The translations under genes and the position numbers were made by a program. 64,000 nucleotides of DNA, from the NCBI GenBank assembly GCA_021555075.1, contig JAKGBX010000001.1, positions 1,302,001 through 1,366,000 on the forward strand. The letters are read 5' to 3'. The notes under the pieces were generated by a model that had not been told where the DNA came from, made no database searches, and saw only the letters and a program-made list of their open reading frames with translations. Shown in pieces: positions 49,609-58,257 of the stretch. The DNA is from Rhodobacteraceae bacterium LMO-JJ12 (lineage in GTDB: Bacteria; Pseudomonadota; Alphaproteobacteria; Rhodobacterales; Rhodobacteraceae). Each line of letters starts with the position of its first letter. The first letter of the stretch is position 1.

Positions 49609-50651
49609 TGGCCCAAACCCTTGTCAATTTTGCGGTCCAGCCCGATCCGCCTGCGCGCCTTGATAAGGCGCTTTCGCGCGATGTGCCAGAGGCGGCGGCG
49701 CTGTCGCGCACCCGATTGGTGCGTTTGATCGAGGCGGGCGCGGTGCGCATCAACGGTGAGGTGGCGACAAACCCCAAGGCACAGGTGAACGAGGGGGACA
49801 GCGTCGAAATCACGCTTGAGGCCGCAACCGAAAGCCATATCGGCCCAGAGGATATCACGCTGGAAATCGTCTATGAAGACGATGACCTGGTGGTGGTGAA
49901 CAAGCCCGCCGGCATGGTGGTGCATCCCGCTCCCGGCACGCCATCGGGCACGCTGGTCAACGCGTTGCTGCATCATTGTGGGGATAGTCTTTCGGGCGTC
50001 GGCGGTGTCGCGCGCCCCGGAATTGTGCATCGCATTGACAAGGATACCAGTGGTTTGCTGGTGGTGGCCAAGTCCGATCGGGCCCATCATGGCCTTGCCG
50101 CCCAATTCGAGGCCCATAGTGTCGAGCGTTACTATCTCGCCATCGCCAATGGGGTGCCTGATGGTGCTGATCCGCGCCTGCGTGGTCTTCGCGGCGTCAG
50201 TTTTGAGCCGGGCAATATCCTCAAGATCACAACCCAGCTTGCACGCCACAAACATGACCGTCAACGCCAGGCCGTGCTGTTTCAAGGCGGGCGCCATGCC
50301 ATCACCCGCGCCCGTCTTGTTGAACGATTCGGTACGCCTCCTGTGGTTTCTCTGCTGGAATGCTGGCTGGAAACGGGGCGCACCCATCAAATCCGGGTGC
50401 ACCTTGCCCATGCCGGACATGGGCTCATCGGCGATCCGGTCTATGGCGGAAAACGCAAGATTGCCGAAAAGGCGCTCCCCGCTGAGGCCCGCGCCGCTGC
50501 CAAGGCCTTCCCGCGGCAGGCGCTGCATGCCGCGGTGCTGGGGTTCGAACATCCCGTCAGTGGCGAAACCCTGCGATTCGAGGCGCCCTTGCCCCAAGAT
50601 ATGTGCGACCTTCTCGATCTGTTGCGCGCGCCCGGCCCCGACGCGATGTAA
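49608..50651 (+). CDS. rluD: RluA-family pseudouridine synthase (RluD-like)
   Basis: A 347-residue rRNA modification enzyme with an N-terminal S4 domain (ARLDKALSRDVPEAAALSRTRLVRLIEAGAVRING in pieces) and the catalytic RLD-type motif HRIDKDTSGLLVVAKSD, whose first Asp is the nucleophile. ETGRTHQIRVHLAHAGHGLIGDPVYGG is also diagnostic. Gene order with rpoH downstream suits RluD, which makes pseudouridines in helix 69 of 23S rRNA. No ATG is usable near the start; TTG at 49608 with GAGGAG upstream begins at the natural N-terminus. Confidence 0.9.
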   Translation: MAQTLVNFAVQPDPPARLDKALSRDVPEAAALSRTRLVRLIEAGAVRINGEVATNPKAQVNEGDSVEITLEAATESHIGPEDITLEIVYEDDDLVVVNKPAGMVVHPAPGTPSGTLVNALLHHCGDSLSGVGGVARPGIVHRIDKDTSGLLVVAKSDRAHHGLAAQFEAHSVERYYLAIANGVPDGADPRLRGLRGVSFEPGNILKITTQLARHKHDRQRQAVLFQGGRHAITRARLVERFGTPPVVSLLECWLETGRTHQIRVHLAHAGHGLIGDPVYGGKRKIAEKALPAEARAAAKAFPRQALHAAVLGFEHPVSGETLRFEAPLPQDMCDLLDLLRAPGPDAM

Positions 50652-50869
50652 CATGAACCTGCTGCGGTTGCGGGCCAATTCGCGCCGCCGCGCCCGGAAA
50701 GCGGGGTGCAAGCGGCCTGTAACGCCTCCGAGACCATGGAACCAACGCCATCCAGGCACGTTATTGAGATAACAGGCGCGTTGTTGACGCAATAAGCACA
50801 TTGGCGTGATGCCGGATGTTTCTCCCGACAGAAACCCTTATGCTTTGCGTATAAATGCATACGAAGGGG

Positions 50870-50898
50870 CTTGAACCGCGCTCACAGCACCCCCATCT
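50870..50898 (+). promoter_or_regulatory. RpoH-type heat-shock promoter
   Basis: CTTGAA (50870-50875), 15 bases, then CCCCATCT (50891-50898) closely matches the sigma-32 consensus (CTTGAA-N13-15-CCCCATNT). It lies 53 bases upstream of the rpoH ATG, so RpoH would activate its own gene. No competing sigma-70 promoter is clear; TATAAA at 50850-50855 has no good -35. Confidence 0.7.
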
Positions 50899-50950
50899 CG
50901 ATGTTAATAGAGTAAACATTAAGCTCTGAACAGTTACAGGGACATGACAA

Positions 50951-51847
50951 ATGGCCAACTACGCAAACCTCCCAGCCCCCACACCAGAAGGTGGCTTGAA
51001 CCGCTATATGCAGGAAATTCGCAAGTTTCCGCTGCTTCAGCCGGAAGAGGAATACATGCTCGCGAAAGCCTGGGTCGAAAAGGAAGACACCGAGGCCGCG
51101 CACCGTATGGTCACATCGCATCTGCGATTGGCGGCCAAAATCGCCATGGGCTATCGCGGCTATGGGCTGCCTCAGGCCGAGGTGATTTCCGAAGCCAATG
51201 TCGGGTTGATGCAGGCGGTCAAACGGTTTGATCCGGAAAAGGGCTTTCGCCTCGCGACTTATGCGATGTGGTGGATTCGCGCCTCGATTCAGGAATACAT
51301 CCTGCGCTCATGGAGCCTTGTGAAACTTGGCACCACCTCGGCCCAGAAAAAGTTGTTCTTCAACCTGCGCAAGGCCAAGGCCCGTATCGGTGCTCTGGAA
51401 GAGGGTGATCTGCGCCCCGAGAATGTCGAACGTATCGCCCATGATCTCGGTGTGACGGAAACCGAAGTGATCTCGATGAACCGGCGCCTGTCGGGGGGCG
51501 ATGCCTCGCTCAACGCCACGGTCGGCTCCGAGGGCGAAGGCACGATGCAGTGGCAGGACTGGCTGGAAGATGAATCCGCTGATCAGGCCGGAGATTACGA
51601 GGCACGTGACGAATTGGAAGCGCGCCGCGAAATGCTGGCCGCCGCGATGGACGTGCTCAACGACCGCGAGAAAGACATCCTGACCCAGCGACGGCTCAAC
51701 GAGGAAACCATCACGCTCGAAGACCTCTCGGGTCAATATGACGTCAGCCGCGAACGCATCCGCCAGATTGAGGTGCGCGCGTTCGAAAAGCTGCAAACCC
51801 GGATGCGCGAACTGGCTGCCGAAAAGGGCATGATGACCGTGGAATGA
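50951..51847 (+). CDS. rpoH: RNA polymerase sigma factor RpoH (heat shock)
   Basis: Sigma-32 directs heat-shock transcription. The 298-residue protein has sigma region 1.2/2.1 (LNRYMQEIRKFPLLQPEEEYMLA), region 2.2-2.4 (ANVGLMQAVKRFDPEKGFRLATYAMWWIRASIQEYILRSW in pieces), the RpoH box QKKLFFNLRK and region 4.2 (LEDLSGQYDVSRERIRQIEVRAFEKLQ). The start fits the family MANYANLP. An RpoH-type promoter lies upstream and an intrinsic terminator after. Rhodobacteraceae usually carry a second RpoH; this one looks like the RpoHI type. Confidence 0.96.
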   Translation: MANYANLPAPTPEGGLNRYMQEIRKFPLLQPEEEYMLAKAWVEKEDTEAAHRMVTSHLRLAAKIAMGYRGYGLPQAEVISEANVGLMQAVKRFDPEKGFRLATYAMWWIRASIQEYILRSWSLVKLGTTSAQKKLFFNLRKAKARIGALEEGDLRPENVERIAHDLGVTETEVISMNRRLSGGDASLNATVGSEGEGTMQWQDWLEDESADQAGDYEARDELEARREMLAAAMDVLNDREKDILTQRRLNEETITLEDLSGQYDVSRERIRQIEVRAFEKLQTRMRELAAEKGMMTVE

Positions 51848-51888
51848 ATGGCCCGTAAAAGGGATCAGCCATAGGTTCGAAATGACAC

Positions 51889-51914
51889 AAGGCCGGGGCA
51901 TCGCCCCGGCCTTT
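51889..51914. terminator. Intrinsic terminator between rpoH and rsgA
   Basis: AAGGCCGGGGC at 51889-51899 and GCCCCGGCCTTT at 51903-51914 form a long GC stem with a 3-nt loop. The A/T flanks make it usable from both strands; it separates convergent rpoH and rsgA. Confidence 0.8.
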
Positions 51915-51939
51915 GCCGTTCGCCCCATTGGCGAAAATC

Positions 51940-53019
51940 TTAACGTTTGCCCTTTTTCTGCGACAAACGGATCTGTTTGCGCAGCGACTTGCCCACGGAT
52001 TTGCGCTCGGTCAGCGTCGAGGAATTGAACCGGCCCTCAGCGGCCAGTTTCTTCCAGCGTTTCAGCTTGCCACGATCAATCTCCCCCGCTTCCAGCGCCG
52101 CGCGAACGGCACAGCCGGGCTCGGTCTCGTGTTGGCAATCGCGAAACCGGCATTGGTGTGCCAAGGCCGTCAGCTCATCGAACATGTCGGCAATTCCGGC
52201 CTCGACGTCGATCAACTGAAGCTCGCGCATGCCGGGCGTGTCGAGCACCGCGCAGCCCTCGGGTGTTACATGCAATTGGCGGCGCGTGGTGGTGTGGCGC
52301 CCCTTGCTGTCATCGTCGCGGATGTCGGCGGTCTCGGCGATGCCCGCGCTGAACAACGCATTGACCAGCGTGGATTTTCCCACCCCGGAGGACCCCAGAA
52401 AGGCAACGGTCTGTCCCGGCTGGCACCACGGAGCGAGTTGGTCAATCGTCTCACTGCTGCTCAACGCGTTCAGCATGACCACCGGCACACGGTCTGAAAC
52501 CGCGCCTGCCTCGGCCAGATAGGTGTCGGGATCGTCGCAGAGGTCAGGTTTGGTCAGCACAATCACCGGCGCGGCTTCGGATTCGAACGCCAGAACGATA
52601 TAGCGTTCAAGCCGCGCAACGTTGTAATCGTTGTTGCACGAGGTCACGATGAAGGCGGTGTCTACATTCGCCGCGATCCGCTGAAGCTTGCGCTCGGTGC
52701 CCGGCGCGCGCCGCTCGAACAGGCTCTTGCGGTGCAGAACTGTGCTGTCGGTCGGGTGCTGTGCATCAAACAACAACCAATCTCCGACGGTTGCGTCCGG
52801 TCCCGGCGGGATGAGCGTATCAATGCCGTCGCCCAGTGCACGCAGACCGTTCCTGTGAACCTCCACCACCCGGACCGGCGGTGTCAGAACGAGAGTTTCT
52901 TCGTTGATTTGTTGGGCGAAAAACGGCTGCCAGCCAAGCTTGACCAGCGGCGTGATGTCACGCCCGGTTTTGCTTGCCGCCCCTGCGGATGGTGAATTCT
53001 GGGAGGGATCCCGTGTCAT
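51940..53019 (-). CDS. rsgA: Ribosome small subunit GTPase A
   Basis: RsgA (YjeQ) is a circularly permuted GTPase that checks late 30S assembly. The 359-residue protein has an N-terminal OB domain, then motifs in permuted order: VLTKPDLC (G4), GSSGVGKSTLVNAL (G1) and DTPGMREL (G3), and a C-terminal zinc site (CRFRDCQHETEPGC). The tail is very basic (KSLRKQIRLSQKKGKR), suited to rRNA. Start at 53019. Confidence 0.96.
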   Translation of the reverse strand: MTRDPSQNSPSAGAASKTGRDITPLVKLGWQPFFAQQINEETLVLTPPVRVVEVHRNGLRALGDGIDTLIPPGPDATVGDWLLFDAQHPTDSTVLHRKSLFERRAPGTERKLQRIAANVDTAFIVTSCNNDYNVARLERYIVLAFESEAAPVIVLTKPDLCDDPDTYLAEAGAVSDRVPVVMLNALSSSETIDQLAPWCQPGQTVAFLGSSGVGKSTLVNALFSAGIAETADIRDDDSKGRHTTTRRQLHVTPEGCAVLDTPGMRELQLIDVEAGIADMFDELTALAHQCRFRDCQHETEPGCAVRAALEAGEIDRGKLKRWKKLAAEGRFNSSTLTERKSVGKSLRKQIRLSQKKGKR

Positions 53020-53467
53020 GTCTGTGATCTTTCATGTTCCGGTCGGGGGCGAGACCCGCACCGCAAATTGTCTGGAAATTGTCTTGTGATTGAAAAGCAA
53101 TCTTGCGATTGGAACGCGAAACACCTCCCGCCGAACGCAATGGGGCGGTGCCGGTTTGGCTTTGTTTCGCAACGGAAGGGCGTCTTGCCTCCCCAGTTTA
53201 CCGCGACATGAAATCTCCATGAAAGTAGACCTCAATTATAGCCTTTGGCGCAGATTTTACAAGCGTTCGCCACCGGATCGAAGCACGCTGGGGTGCCTGC
53301 CCGATCCGGCGATACACTCCGCCCCGCGCTGGGGGACACGCGGGATTTGTCTCGTGCTGGCACGCAGGGGCTTTGACGTTTCCCGCGCGGCCCATGGATT
53401 GAGCCGTTGAAACCGGCGCGAACCCCCTGTATTCCCGCGAGGTATCCGCAACAGGTGGTCCCAAACG
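53020..53467. other. 448-base intergenic region upstream of psd
   Basis: The gap between divergent rsgA and psd has no convincing ORF. Small open frames in it have neither ribosome site nor recognisable composition. A T/G-rich patch with three GATTG words lies at about 53085-53115 near the rsgA start. I see no clear RNA gene or repeat. Confidence 0.4.
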
Positions 53468-54163
53468 ATGAAAATGCACGAAACCTTCATCAAGCCAATG
53501 CACCCCGAAGGGCGCCGTTTCGTGGCAATCTTTGCCGGTCTGACGCTGCTGCTCTTTCTTTTGTGGGAACCGCTTGGCTGGATCGGCGTCGGGCTTACGG
53601 TCTGGTGCTACTATTTCTTCCGTGATCCCAAGCGCTCGGTGCCTGATCGCGCCGGGTTGATCGTTTCACCCGCCGATGGCGTGGTCTCACTGATCGAACC
53701 TGCCGCGCCGCCGCCCGAACTGGGCATGGGCGACACTCCGCTCACGCGGGTCAGCGTGTTCATGTCGGTTTTCAACTGCCACGTGAACCGCGCGCCGATC
53801 TCCGGGCGCATCGAAAAGATGGTCTATCGTCCGGGCAAATTCCTCAATGCCTCGCTCGACAAGGCCAGCGAAGACAATGAACGCAACAGCCTTGTGATCG
53901 CCATGGAGGATGGCCGCAAACTGGCCGTGGTGCAGATCGCGGGCCTCGTGGCGCGCCGCATCGTGCCCTTCGTGCGCGAAGGCAACAGCCTGCTCACCGG
54001 CGAACGCTTCGGTCTGATCCGGTTTGGCTCGCGGCTTGATGTCTACCTGCCCGAAGGGGTCGAACCACAGGTGGCGCTGGGCCAGACCATGATCGCCGGG
54101 GAAAGCATCATCGCCGATTTGGCCCAAGGCGACACACCGCGTATGACCTCACGGCGCCTCTGA
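53468..54163 (+). CDS. psd: Phosphatidylserine decarboxylase (short type)
   Basis: Psd converts phosphatidylserine to phosphatidylethanolamine. The 231-residue proenzyme has an N-terminal membrane region ([32 protein letters not shown]), [32 protein letters not shown] and the late self-cleavage Gly-Ser in [11 protein letters not shown], which yields the pyruvoyl prosthetic group. The short form lacks the LGST context of E. coli Psd. First of three genes that make phosphatidylcholine; pssA begins four bases after its stop. Confidence 0.95.
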   Translation: MKMHETFIKPMHPEGRRFVAIFAGLTLLLFLLWEPLGWIGVGLTVWCYYFFRDPKRSVPDRAGLIVSPADGVVSLIEPAAPPPELGMGDTPLTRVSVFMSVFNCHVNRAPISGRIEKMVYRPGKFLNASLDKASEDNERNSLVIAMEDGRKLAVVQIAGLVARRIVPFVREGNSLLTGERFGLIRFGSRLDVYLPEGVEPQVALGQTMIAGESIIADLAQGDTPRMTSRRL

Positions 54164-54167
54164 ACGA

Positions 54168-54929
54168 ATGGCACCAACCCCAAAAAAACGCGCCCCCCTG
54201 CGTCCGGTGCAGCTTCTGCCCAACCTGATGACGCTTAGCGCGATTTGCGCGGGCCTTACTGCAATACGCTTTGCGGTCGATGGCAATGTCACGCTCTCGG
54301 TGGCGCTGATCGCCTTTGCGGCGCTGCTCGACGGGCTCGATGGCGCCATGGCGCGCCTGCTGAAAAGCGAAAGCGCGCTCGGCGCCGAACTCGACAGCCT
54401 TGCCGATTTCCTCAATTTTGGCGTGGCCCCCGCGCTTATCCTCTATCTCTGGGCCTTGCCCGATAGCCGCAGCGGTGGCTGGATCGCCGCCCTGATCTAC
54501 GCCATCTGCTGCGCTCTTCGCCTTGCGCGCTTCAACGTCGTTGACAAGGCGCGCGCCGGTGGCAGCAAACAATCGGGTTGGTTTCAAGGGGTTCCCGCCC
54601 CCGGCGGCGCGCTCCTCGTGCTTTTGCCGCTGGTTGTGACGCGCAATTTCCCCGGCATGATCGAAGCCGCGCTTCCGGCTTTTACCGGCATTTGGCTTCT
54701 CGCGGTGGGCTTTTTGATGATTTCGCGTCTGCCAACTCCGTCATTCAAGCTCATGCGCATTTCGCGCGACAAGGCACCGATGCTGATGGTGGCGCTTATG
54801 GCGCTTACCGCCGCTGCCTTTACCTGGCCTTGGCCAGTGCTGCTCATTGCCCAGATCGCCTATCTTGGCCTTCTGCTGCGGGTTGCGATTAAGCCTCCCA
54901 CCCATATCCCAGAGGAACCTGCCCCATGA
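54168..54929 (+). CDS. pssA: CDP-diacylglycerol--serine O-phosphatidyltransferase
   Basis: A 253-residue membrane enzyme of the CDP-alcohol phosphotransferase family, with the motif DGLDGAMAR...GAELDSLADF (D-G-x2-A-R-x8-G-x3-D-x3-D pattern) at about residues 46-75. It makes phosphatidylserine from CDP-diacylglycerol and serine. About seven hydrophobic helices are seen. The stop overlaps the pmtA ATG by four bases. Order psd-pssA-pmtA puts the three steps to phosphatidylcholine in one operon. Confidence 0.95.
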   Translation: MAPTPKKRAPLRPVQLLPNLMTLSAICAGLTAIRFAVDGNVTLSVALIAFAALLDGLDGAMARLLKSESALGAELDSLADFLNFGVAPALILYLWALPDSRSGGWIAALIYAICCALRLARFNVVDKARAGGSKQSGWFQGVPAPGGALLVLLPLVVTRNFPGMIEAALPAFTGIWLLAVGFLMISRLPTPSFKLMRISRDKAPMLMVALMALTAAAFTWPWPVLLIAQIAYLGLLLRVAIKPPTHIPEEPAP

Positions 54930-55543
54930 AAGCCGAAGCCGTCACCGCGTCCTACCGTCGTTGGGCTCCAGTTTACGATCTGACCTTTGGTGCAGTTACC
55001 GGCGCGGGGCGCAGGCGGGCAGGGGCCTATCTTACCGGGCGTGGTGGTGCCGTGCTTGAGGTCGGCGTCGGCACCGGTCTCGCTCTGGGGCACTACGGTT
55101 CCGGGGTCGAGGTCACGGGAATCGACTTCTCCAACGAGATGCTGGCCAAGGCCAAACGCCGTGTTGCGGAGGAACGCCTCACTCACGTCAAGGAACTGCG
55201 CCAGATGGACGCCGGCGAACTCGATTTCGCCGATGCGAGCTTTGACAGCGTTGCGGCCATGCACGTGCTTTCGGTGGTGCCCGATCCCGAAGGCGTCATG
55301 GCGGAAATCGCCCGCGTCCTGCGCCCCGGTGGACGGGTGGTCATCACCAATCACTTTGCCCGCCCCAAAGGCCCTCTCGCCACGCTCGAACGGATCACCG
55401 CGCCATTAGAAAACCTGATCGGCTGGCAATCGGATTTTCAGATTGAACGCGTGCTGGGAACGCCCGGCCTCACAGAAGTCGAACGCGACAAACTGCCGCC
55501 TCGCGGCCTGATGACCTGGCTCGTGCTGAAAAAAGACGGTTGA
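54926..55543 (+). CDS. pmtA: Phosphatidylethanolamine N-methyltransferase (PmtA, Rhodobacter type)
   Basis: A 205-residue SAM-dependent methyltransferase: MKAEAVTASYRRWAPVYDLTFGAVT, SAM motif I AVLEVGVGTGLALGHYG and motif II FDSVAAMHVLSVVPDPEGVMAEIARVLRPGGRVVI. Similar in length and N-terminus to Rhodobacter sphaeroides PmtA, which makes phosphatidylcholine by three methylations. Its place directly after pssA supports the substrate. A generic UbiE-type methyltransferase is the alternative. Confidence 0.9.
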   Translation: MKAEAVTASYRRWAPVYDLTFGAVTGAGRRRAGAYLTGRGGAVLEVGVGTGLALGHYGSGVEVTGIDFSNEMLAKAKRRVAEERLTHVKELRQMDAGELDFADASFDSVAAMHVLSVVPDPEGVMAEIARVLRPGGRVVITNHFARPKGPLATLERITAPLENLIGWQSDFQIERVLGTPGLTEVERDKLPPRGLMTWLVLKKDG

Positions 55544-55573
55544 GCCGGACGACCTGCATGTGACTGCCCAACG

Positions 55574-56749
55574 TCACTTCAGTCGTGCCCGCAAGACCCG
55601 CAGCATATTGCCCCCCATCACTTTTCTGATCTGCGCCTCGCTCACCCCCGCACGCAACAGCGCATCTGTAAGAGCGGGCAATTCGGAGGTGTCGAAAGCG
55701 GTCGCCACCGACCCGTCGAAATCCGACCCCAGCGAGACATGATCTTCCCCCACCGCCGCGATCCCGGCCTTGATCATCGCGGCAATGCCATCGGGGTTGA
55801 TCTTGCCACAGGCGACCTCGCCCCAATATCCCATGCCAATCACACCGCCCCCGGCGGCAATGGCACGCATCAGATCATCGGGGAAATTCCGCTTTACCGG
55901 ACAATGCGAATGAATGCCGCTATGGCTCAGCACGATCGGCACATCCACCATTCCCAAGACATCGCGCGCCACCTGCGGGCTGGAATGGGCCACATCAATC
56001 ACCACCGGCATCTTGGCCAGTCGGGCCACCACCTCGCGGCCAAATTCGGTCAGCCCGTGATTGCCCGTGCCATGCAGCGATCCACCCAGTTCATTGTCAA
56101 AGAAATGCTGCAAGCCAAACACCCGATGCCCGGCCTCAAACAACCCATCTAGCTTGGCAATATCGCCTTCCAGCGGATGCGCGCCTTCAATCCCCAGGAT
56201 ACCACCAACCACCGGTTTCCCGGCGGCACGCTCTGCCAGCACAGCATCGAGATCGGCCTGCGTGCGGATGATCTGCAATGCCCCGTTCGAGGCCGCCTCA
56301 AACCCGTGCAGTTTCTCCGCCTGATAGATTGCGCGCTCATAGATCGATGTCCATGTGCGGATCGGCCAAAGCTGCCCAAAGGCCAGAAGCGTGATGTTGT
56401 CAAACGCATCCGCCGCGTTCTCATCGTAATTCTGCCCCATCGGGCTCTTGGTCACGGCGGTGAAGACCTGCACCGCCACGCCCCCCTCCAGAAGCCGGGG
56501 CACATCCACCTGCCCACGCTCACCACGTTCCAGCAGATCGCGCTTCCACAGCAGCGAATCCGCATGCCAATCGCCGATCACCAACTGCTCATGCAGGGCG
56601 CGCGCTTCGTCTGAAACCGGGTAAGGATCATGCACCGCCACCGCGTTGCGCCCCTTTTCAACAATTCCCGGCGCAAAGGCCCAGAACGCTACAAGTCCCA
56701 GAACCAACAGCATCGCCACGCCCGCCAAGATCCGTTTCACCCACCGCAT
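55574..56749 (-). CDS. Membrane dipeptidase (peptidase M19)
   Basis: A 391-residue protein with an N-terminal membrane anchor (about 6-24, ILAGVAMLLVLGLVAFWAF), so periplasmic. It is a binuclear zinc dipeptidase of the renal dipeptidase type: metal ligands in GDWHAD, GIEGAHPL and the later VIDVAHSS and LSHSGIHSHCPVKRN. Such enzymes cleave dipeptides with D- or dehydro-residues. GGGAGGGA six bases upstream selects the ATG at 56749 over upstream in-frame ATGs. It is preceded by a dispersed intergenic motif. Confidence 0.9.
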   Translation of the reverse strand: MRWVKRILAGVAMLLVLGLVAFWAFAPGIVEKGRNAVAVHDPYPVSDEARALHEQLVIGDWHADSLLWKRDLLERGERGQVDVPRLLEGGVAVQVFTAVTKSPMGQNYDENAADAFDNITLLAFGQLWPIRTWTSIYERAIYQAEKLHGFEAASNGALQIIRTQADLDAVLAERAAGKPVVGGILGIEGAHPLEGDIAKLDGLFEAGHRVFGLQHFFDNELGGSLHGTGNHGLTEFGREVVARLAKMPVVIDVAHSSPQVARDVLGMVDVPIVLSHSGIHSHCPVKRNFPDDLMRAIAAGGGVIGMGYWGEVACGKINPDGIAAMIKAGIAAVGEDHVSLGSDFDGSVATAFDTSELPALTDALLRAGVSEAQIRKVMGGNMLRVLRARLK

Positions 56750-56825
56750 ACCAAATCCCTCCCGCATTTCTTTCGATTTACCCACGCAAATCGATTCGCC
56801 TCAACGTGAACGCGGCGGAAAGCCT

Positions 56826-56848
56826 CTTCATCTTGCCAGAAATATCTC
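56826..56848 (-). repeat. Dispersed intergenic motif, copy 3, with hairpin
   Basis: On the minus strand the sequence is GAGATATTTCTGGCAAGATGAAG, a variant of the copies at 13049-13070 and 16247-16268. Next to it a perfect GC hairpin, CGGGGGGC/GCCCCCCG (56857-56864 and 56867-56874), stands between purD and the M19 gene. Confidence 0.6.
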
Positions 56849-56913
56849 GGGGGGTTCGGGGGGCTGGCCCCCCGTTCGGTCGGATTGCGCAGCAATTCGA
56901 AGCCGCTCAAACC

Positions 56914-58176
56914 TCAGAGCGCGCGCCATCCTATATCGCGCCGGCAAAACCCTTCGGGCCAGTCGATCCTGTCCACCATTGCATAAGCCCGATCCCGTGC
57001 CTGGCTCAGGCTCGCCCCGCGTGCGGTCACGCTCAACACCCGCCCGCCAGCGGCGATAAACTGCCCGTCCTTGCGCTCGGTCCCGGCATGAAACACCATG
57101 TGAAAGCTGTCTTCACCACAGTTTTCCAGCCCCTTGATGACACTGCCCTTCTCATAGTCACCCGGATAGCCATCGGCCGCCATCACCACGGTCATCGCAT
57201 GATCGTCGGCCCAATTCACGGCGCACTCCGCAAGCCGCCCCTCGGCCGCCGCCTGTAACAGGTCAAACACCTGCGCCCCAAGCCGCATCATCAAAACCTG
57301 ACATTCCGGATCGCCAAACCGCACATTGTATTCCACCAGTCGCGGCTGCCCGTCCTTGATCATCAACCCGACAAACAAGACCCCCTGATAGGGCGTGCCG
57401 CGCTTTGCCATCTCGGCCAATGTGGGGCGCACGATCTCGGCCATCGTCTTGTCAACCACATCGTCGCTCATCACCGGGGCAGGGGAGTAGGCCCCCATCC
57501 CGCCCGTATTTGGCCCGGTATCGCCTTCGCCCACCCGCTTGTGATCCTGCGCCGTCCCGATGGGCAGCGCCCCCTCACCGTCACAAAGCACAAAGAACGA
57601 CGCCTCCTCGCCCTCCATGAACTCCTCGATCACCACCTCGGCACCTGCCCCGCCAAACGCGCCGCCAAACATGTCGTCAAGCGCCGCCAGCGCGGTTTCC
57701 AAATCCATCGCCACGATCACGCCTTTCCCGGCGGCCAGACCATCGGCCTTGATCACGATCGGCGCGCCCTGTGCTTCAACATAGGCCCGCGCCTCCGCCA
57801 GATCGGTGAAATGCCCATAGGCGGCTGTCGGCGCGCCGCAGGCATCGCAGATCTCCTTGGTGAAGCTCTTCGAGGATTCGAGCTTTGACGCCGCCGCCGA
57901 TGGCCCGAACACGTTGACCCCTGCCTCGCGCAGCCGATCCGCCACCCCCGCCGCCAAAGGCGCTTCTGGCCCGACAATCACGAAATCAATCGCGTTGGCT
58001 TCGGCAAATGTCGCTACCGCCCCGCCATCCATGATATCAATGCGCGCGCACTCCGCGATTTTCGCGATTCCGGCATTTCCCGGCGCCACGATCAACTTGT
58101 CGCATTTAGGGTTCTGCATAACCGCCCAGGCAAGGGCATGTTCGCGCCCGCCACTGCCGAGAATGAGGATGTTCAT
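56914..58176 (-). CDS. purD: Phosphoribosylamine--glycine ligase
   Basis: PurD (GARS) catalyses the second step of purine synthesis. The 420-residue ATP-grasp enzyme opens with MNILILGSGGREHALAWA, and shows VVGPEAPLAAGVADRLREAG, KADGLAAGKGVIVA, EEFMEGEEASFFVLCDG, NTGGMGAYSPAP and EYNVRFGDPECQ. Length and start match the family. Divergent from xseA, with 81 bases between the starts. Confidence 0.97.
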   Translation of the reverse strand: MNILILGSGGREHALAWAVMQNPKCDKLIVAPGNAGIAKIAECARIDIMDGGAVATFAEANAIDFVIVGPEAPLAAGVADRLREAGVNVFGPSAAASKLESSKSFTKEICDACGAPTAAYGHFTDLAEARAYVEAQGAPIVIKADGLAAGKGVIVAMDLETALAALDDMFGGAFGGAGAEVVIEEFMEGEEASFFVLCDGEGALPIGTAQDHKRVGEGDTGPNTGGMGAYSPAPVMSDDVVDKTMAEIVRPTLAEMAKRGTPYQGVLFVGLMIKDGQPRLVEYNVRFGDPECQVLMMRLGAQVFDLLQAAAEGRLAECAVNWADDHAMTVVMAADGYPGDYEKGSVIKGLENCGEDSFHMVFHAGTERKDGQFIAAGGRVLSVTARGASLSQARDRAYAMVDRIDWPEGFCRRDIGWRAL

Positions 58177-58257
58177 GGGGCTGTCTCCGCTTGGCCTTCT
58201 TTGAATGGCGTTCTAAGCTCCGCCCGAGCCAGTGACAAGCAAGGTGACACGCGAGGC

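Noticed and set aside
53085-53115. Repeated GATTG words near rsgA as an operator
   Set aside because: Spacing is irregular and the sequence is too short to tell from chance.
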